In this document: in pieces, positions 60,493-64,000 of the stretch
Position numbering within the stretch: position 1 is the stretch's first letter
Layout of the letters: each line of letters starts with the position of its first letter
NCBI RefSeq assembly: GCF_900094555.1
Contig: NZ_FMAC01000008.1
Location: 233,701-297,700 of the forward strand
Direction: 5' to 3'
DNA: 64,000 nucleotides
Source: Martinezella hainanensis
Lineage (GTDB): Bacteria > Pseudomonadota > Alphaproteobacteria > Rhizobiales > Rhizobiaceae
Made by a program: the position numbers and the translations under genes
The notes under the pieces: generated by a model
What the model was told of the DNA's origin: nothing
The model's database searches: none
What the model saw: only the letters and a program-made list of their open reading frames with translations

Positions 60493-60538
60493 CGGCATGA
60501 GCCACAGGCCGATCGCCTGTGGCCAGATGTCTCCGATA

Positions 60539-62122
60539 TCAAGCCGCCTTGACGGCGTGATATTCCTTGATCGCGACCATCTTAATAGCCGGATAACGTT
60601 CCGCCTCGTAGCGCAGCGAGAAGCCGTCCTGCGCGAGGAAGACCGGATCTCCGTCGAGATCGCGGGCGATATCGCCGCGGCGCTGGGTGACGAATTTTTC
60701 GAGGTCGGCGGACTGGTCGGCCGAGATCCAGCGGCAGACGGAGAAGCGCGACATTTCAAAGGAAACCGGTAGACCGTATTCGGCCATCAGGCGCTCCTTC
60801 AGCACGTCGAGCTGCAAGGCGCCGACGACGCCGACAATGGCGGGCGAGCCGTCTTCCGGCGAGAAGAGCTGCACGACACCTTCTTCGGCCATCTGCTGCA
60901 GGGCTTCCTTGAGCTTCTTTGCCTTCATCGCATCTTCGAGACGAACGCGGCGGAGGATTTCCGGCGAGAAGTTCGGTACGCCCTGGAAGACCAGGGATTC
61001 ACCTTCCGTCAGCGTATCGCCGATGCGCAGCGTTCCGTGGTTCGGAATGCCGACGACGTCGCCGGCATAGGCGGTGTCGGCGAGCTGGCGCTGCGAGGCG
61101 AAGAAGAATTGCGGCGCGGTGAGCCCGAGCTGCTTGCCGGTGCGCGACAGCCGCGCCTTCATGCCGCGCTCCAGCTTGCCGGAGCAGATGCGCGCAAAGG
61201 CGATGCGGTCGCGATGGTTCGGGTCCATGTTGGCCTGGATCTTGAAGACGAAGGCCGTCATCTTGTCGTCGGTGGCGTGAACCGTCCTGATATCGGCGAC
61301 CTGGTCGCGCGGCGGCGGCGCGAATTCGCCGAGCGCGTTGATGAGATCGCGCACGCCGAAGTTACGCAGCGCCGAGCCGAAGAAGACCGGCGTCATGTGA
61401 CCTTCGAGGAAGGATTCCCGGTCGAACGGACGGCAGGCTTCGATCGCCAGCTCCGTTTCGTCGACGAAAGCCTGACGCTCGTTCTCCGGCAGCCTATCAG
61501 CGACAGCCTGCGGGCCGTTCACCTTGGTCACCTCGACCTCAGTATCGGAACCGCGCACCGTGTTCGCGGCAATATGATAGGAGCCGCAGAAGGTCTTGGA
61601 GCGGCCGATCGGCCAGGTGATCGGTGCCGTATCCAGCGCCAGCTTCTCTTCGACCTCATCGAGGATTTCGAAAGGGTCGCGGCTTTCGCGGTCCATCTTG
61701 TTGATGAAGGTGATGATCGGGATGTCGCGCATGCGGCAGACTTCGAACAGCTTCAGCGTTCGCGGCTCGATACCCTTGGCGGCGTCGATGACCATGACCG
61801 CGGCGTCGACCGCCGTCAGCGTGCGATAGGTGTCGTCGGCGAAGTCTTCGTGGCCGGGCGTATCGAGAATGTTGAAGACGTTGCCTTCATATTCGAAGGT
61901 CATGACTGAGGTCACGACCGAGATGCCGCGCTCGCGCTCGATCTTCATCCAGTCGGATCGCGTCTGCATGCGATCCTTCTTCGCCTTGACTTCGCCGGCA
62001 AGCTGAATGGCGCCGCCGAACAGCAGCAGCTTTTCGGTGAGCGTCGTCTTGCCCGCATCCGGGTGGGCGATAATAGCGAATGTGCGGCGGCGGGAAACCG
62101 CCTCGGCGAGACTTTCGGCCAT
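60539..62122 (-). CDS. prfC: Peptide chain release factor 3
   Basis: 527 residues. GTPase motifs: G1 AHPDAGKTTL, G3 DTPGHEDFADDTYRTL and G4 NKMDRESRDP, with the switch region RSDWMKIERERGISV. The C-terminal RF3 domains include VGVVGALQLDVLKERLMAEY and PVFLAQDGFSLRYEAERYP. RF3 removes RF1 and RF2 from the ribosome after termination. It is divergent from dut. Confidence 0.96.
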   Translation of the reverse strand: MAESLAEAVSRRRTFAIIAHPDAGKTTLTEKLLLFGGAIQLAGEVKAKKDRMQTRSDWMKIERERGISVVTSVMTFEYEGNVFNILDTPGHEDFADDTYRTLTAVDAAVMVIDAAKGIEPRTLKLFEVCRMRDIPIITFINKMDRESRDPFEILDEVEEKLALDTAPITWPIGRSKTFCGSYHIAANTVRGSDTEVEVTKVNGPQAVADRLPENERQAFVDETELAIEACRPFDRESFLEGHMTPVFFGSALRNFGVRDLINALGEFAPPPRDQVADIRTVHATDDKMTAFVFKIQANMDPNHRDRIAFARICSGKLERGMKARLSRTGKQLGLTAPQFFFASQRQLADTAYAGDVVGIPNHGTLRIGDTLTEGESLVFQGVPNFSPEILRRVRLEDAMKAKKLKEALQQMAEEGVVQLFSPEDGSPAIVGVVGALQLDVLKERLMAEYGLPVSFEMSRFSVCRWISADQSADLEKFVTQRRGDIARDLDGDPVFLAQDGFSLRYEAERYPAIKMVAIKEYHAVKAA

Positions 62123-62213
62123 GCGTGTGAATCCTGTGAATTGCGGCCGTATCTAGCGACTCAAAGGCCTAATTGCAATTGACCTGCGGCTTTCGAGCGC
62201 AAACTATTGCCGC

Positions 62214-62684
62214 ATGACCATTCACACCGACACCCGCCCGCCCCTGAACCTCATCCGCCTGCCGCACGGCGAAGGCCTTGAGCTGCCAGCCTACCAAACC
62301 AGGGGCGCTGCCGGCATGGACCTGCGCGCCGCGGTCGATGATGGCGCAACGCTGACGATCCTTCCCGGCAAGCGGGAACTCGTTCCCACCGGCTTCATCT
62401 TCGAGATTCCGGAAGGCTACGAGGGCCAAGTCCGCCCGCGCTCCGGCCTTGCGTATAAGCACGGCATCACCTGCCTGAACTCGCCCGGCACGGTGGACAG
62501 CGATTACCGCGGCGAAGTGAAGGTGCTACTGATCAACCTCGGCGAAGAGCCCTTCGAAATCACTCGCGGCATGCGCATCGCGCAGATGGTCATTGCTCCC
62601 TCAATCCAGGCCCGCATCTTCGAGACGACCGACGTGAGCGAGACCTTACGCGGAGCAGGCGGTTTTGGCTCGACCGGCGTGTGA
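62214..62684 (+). CDS. dut: Deoxyuridine 5'-triphosphate nucleotidohydrolase
   Basis: 156 residues, trimeric dUTPase. Motifs 1-5 are visible: GAAGMDLRAA, RSGLAYKHGI, the catalytic-site LNSPGTVDSDYRGE, RIAQMVIAP and the C-terminal P-loop-like GAGGFGSTGV. It removes dUTP and supplies dUMP for thymidylate synthesis. The next gene starts with a 1-4 bp overlap at its stop. Confidence 0.97.
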   Translation: MTIHTDTRPPLNLIRLPHGEGLELPAYQTRGAAGMDLRAAVDDGATLTILPGKRELVPTGFIFEIPEGYEGQVRPRSGLAYKHGITCLNSPGTVDSDYRGEVKVLLINLGEEPFEITRGMRIAQMVIAPSIQARIFETTDVSETLRGAGGFGSTGV

Positions 62685-63571
62685 TGCCGGGGCCAGCGCA
62701 TGACCTGACCCTGCGTCAGGACTACTTCGGTGATCCCACCACCTGGATGGGGCTCGTCGACTTGCTGCAGGATACCTTCTCGATCGACATCAGCTTGCAG
62801 GCCCAGTTCGGCGGCCCTGATCCCACAAGCATGCCGTTCGGCTATTTTGATGACGACGGCCGTTGCGTCGCCAATTTCAGCGCTTTCTCGATGCCCATGA
62901 TCGTCAACGGCCAGCTGGTGAAGGCAGCGGGATACCAGTCCGGCGCCGTGCGGCCGGAATGGCGCGGGCGCGGCCTCTATCGCGATCTCATGCAGCGCGC
63001 CTTTGCCCGAACCGCGGCCGAAGGCTACGAACTCGATCTCCTGCTCACCGACAAGCCGGCGCTCTATGAGCGTTACGGCTTTCGCATCCTGCCGCAGCAT
63101 ATCTCCGTCGCGCGAATTCCGAAGCTCCAGAAATCCGATTTGACTGCCCGGCAGCTCTCCCTGGAAGCGCCTGAAGATCTGCGGCTGATCAAGAGGCTTC
63201 TGCAGGAGCGGCAGCCGGTCTCCGCCCGATTTGCCGTTATCAGGCAGACGGAGATGTTTCTGCTGAACGCCTCTTTCAATTCCGCGATCCGCCTGACGGC
63301 ACTCGCAGACGACACGGTCATCGCGTGGACGTTTGACGGCGCCACTTTCTGGCTTCTCGATGTGGTGGGGTCAGCCATCCCCTCACTGGCAACCATACTG
63401 TCAGCACTTGAGGTCGAACCCGAGCGTATCGAGATCTGCTTTTCTCCGGATCGCCTGGATTGCGAGGTATCGCTGGAGCCTTATGAGGGTTATACGATGC
63501 TGATGGTGCGCGGCAAAGCTGCAGACGATATTGCCGGGCCGCTCATGCTTTCGCCGATGGCGGAATTCTAG
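62684..63571 (+). CDS. GNAT N-acetyltransferase (Eis/GNAT_9-like)
   Basis: 295 residues from the ATG overlapping the dut stop (TGATG); a GTG at 62681 is an alternative. The N-terminal GNAT half shows VKAAGYQSGAVRPEWRGRGL, LLTDKPALYERYGFRIL, the motif A and B segments. The C-terminal half resembles a second, degenerate acyltransferase/SCP2-like domain, as in two-domain rhizobial GNATs. Translational coupling with dut suggests co-expression, not a shared function. Its TAG stop is supplied by a RIME-like repeat. Confidence 0.85.
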   Translation: MPGPAHDLTLRQDYFGDPTTWMGLVDLLQDTFSIDISLQAQFGGPDPTSMPFGYFDDDGRCVANFSAFSMPMIVNGQLVKAAGYQSGAVRPEWRGRGLYRDLMQRAFARTAAEGYELDLLLTDKPALYERYGFRILPQHISVARIPKLQKSDLTARQLSLEAPEDLRLIKRLLQERQPVSARFAVIRQTEMFLLNASFNSAIRLTALADDTVIAWTFDGATFWLLDVVGSAIPSLATILSALEVEPERIEICFSPDRLDCEVSLEPYEGYTMLMVRGKAADDIAGPLMLSPMAEF

Positions 63572-63651
63572 AGCCGTTAAGCGGCTCTGGCTTATTGGAT
63601 TGCGCAATTCCCAACGGAAAACCGCTGCGCACTTTTCCTGGAATTGCTCTA
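63569..63651. repeat. RIME-like dispersed repeat, copy F, next to an IS element
   Basis: It starts TAGAGCC, which forms a hairpin with GGCTCT. GCAATTCC (63604-63611) and GGAATTGC (63640-63647) flank the AACCGCTGCGCACTTTTCC core, and the copy ends GCTCTA. The first TAG is the stop of the GNAT gene, and the IS5-type transposase ends 11 bp beyond. Confidence 0.75.
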
Positions 63652-63661
63652 GGCTCGAGAC

Positions 63662-64000
63662 TCAATCGATCCACCAAGTGACGAGAGCGGCAATGTAGCA
63701 TGTAGCTTCGAAGTTGAGCCTGAGTTTGTCATATCGTGTTGCCACACGTCTCCAGTCCTTGAGGCGGCAGAAGGCCCGTTCGATGATATTTCTGCGTTTG
63801 TAGGCAACGGGATCGAAAGGCTGCACTCTCTTTCGCGTCGGATTGTTGGGAATGACAGGCTCAGTACCGCGGCCGATGAGAAAATCGCGCAAAGCGTTGC
63901 TGTCGTAAGCGGCGTCTGCGGCACATAATCGGCTCGGCGGCAGAGGCGCGAGCAGTGGAATGGCAACCGGTGCGTCGCCGCGCTGCCCAGGCGTTATTCG
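63662..64000 (-). CDS. IS5-family transposase, C-terminal part (cut by the window edge)
   Basis: The frame is open from the right edge to the stop at 63662 (112 residues visible). It contains the end of the DDE domain: CAADAAYDSNALRDFLIGRG, NNPTRKRVQPFDP, then YKRRNIIERAFCRLKDWRRV with ATRYDKLRLNF, which carries the catalytic Glu region (IIERAFCRLK), and ends AALVTWWID. This matches IS5/IS427-type OrfB. No frame disruption is visible, so the element may be intact. Confidence 0.88.
   Translation of the reverse strand, partial: RITPGQRGDAPVAIPLLAPLPPSRLCAADAAYDSNALRDFLIGRGTEPVIPNNPTRKRVQPFDPVAYKRRNIIERAFCRLKDWRRVATRYDKLRLNFEATCYIAALVTWWID

Overview
The window reads as a chromosomal segment of a Rhizobium-type alphaproteobacterium (Rhizobiaceae). 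Evidence: high GC content; the alphaproteobacterial housekeeping runs lptC-lptA-lptB-rpoN-hpf-ptsN and rpsT-dnaA; a partial OlsB-like acyltransferase at the left edge; a choline-sulfate regulator/binding protein/sulfatase triplet; and many copies of rhizobial intergenic palindromic repeats (RIME-like and REP-like).

Layout. 1-8370: partial olsB-like gene, a hybrid histidine kinase, lspA, two RNA methyltransferases, a CoxG-like protein, a GNAT, then lapA-like, ihfB and sppA. 8694-13998: LPS export (lptC, lptA, lptB), sigma-54, ribosome hibernation factor and EIIA-Ntr. 14140-19916: grpE, a GFA protein, hrcA, rph, a VOC protein, rdgB and hemW. 19971-23585: DMT exporter with a divergent LysR, then dnaA. 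23586-24457: long dnaA/rpsT intergenic region with a dense cluster of GANTC (CcrM) sites. 24458-29363: rpsT, enoyl-CoA hydratase, mutM, ubiE, ubiB. 29540-36976: a six-gene catabolic operon (see below). 37103-45000: accessory genes, including vapBC, an ArsR/SRPBCC/GFA set, an MFS exporter, two LysR regulators, an SDR and a SnoaL-like protein. 45155-50039: coaBC, a class II glutamine amidotransferase, a structured small-RNA/small-ORF locus, otsB and otsA. 50041-53530: choline-sulfate module. 53595-57185: a mop-like protein, a degenerate-looking stretch, then a CheR-like methyltransferase and a polysaccharide flippase. 57321-64000: trmO, a metal-chelate binding protein, an NTF2/XRE pair, prfC, dut, a GNAT and an IS5-type transposase running off the edge.

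Main result. Genes 29540-36976 form one tight operon: an aromatic amino acid lyase homologue whose MIO-forming Ala-Ser-Gly is replaced by Cys-Ala-Asp, a cyclic amidohydrolase, an M20 carbamoyl-amino-acid hydrolase, a DUF917 protein, a small TfoX-N protein and a urocanase homologue with altered signature motifs. Together these match the five-step degradation of ergothioneine (or S-methyl-ergothioneine) to glutamate: trimethylamine elimination, thiourocanate hydration, thiohydantoin desulfurisation, hydantoin opening and decarbamoylation. The pathway assignment is inference from family content and motif changes.

Other points: a rhizobial repeat whose TAGAGC/GCTCTA ends supply the TAG stop codons of five neighbouring genes; REP-like hairpins that supply a ribosome binding site for one gene and the C-terminal codons of another; and a possible small RNA or small protein locus upstream of otsB. 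No tRNA, rRNA or CRISPR array was seen.
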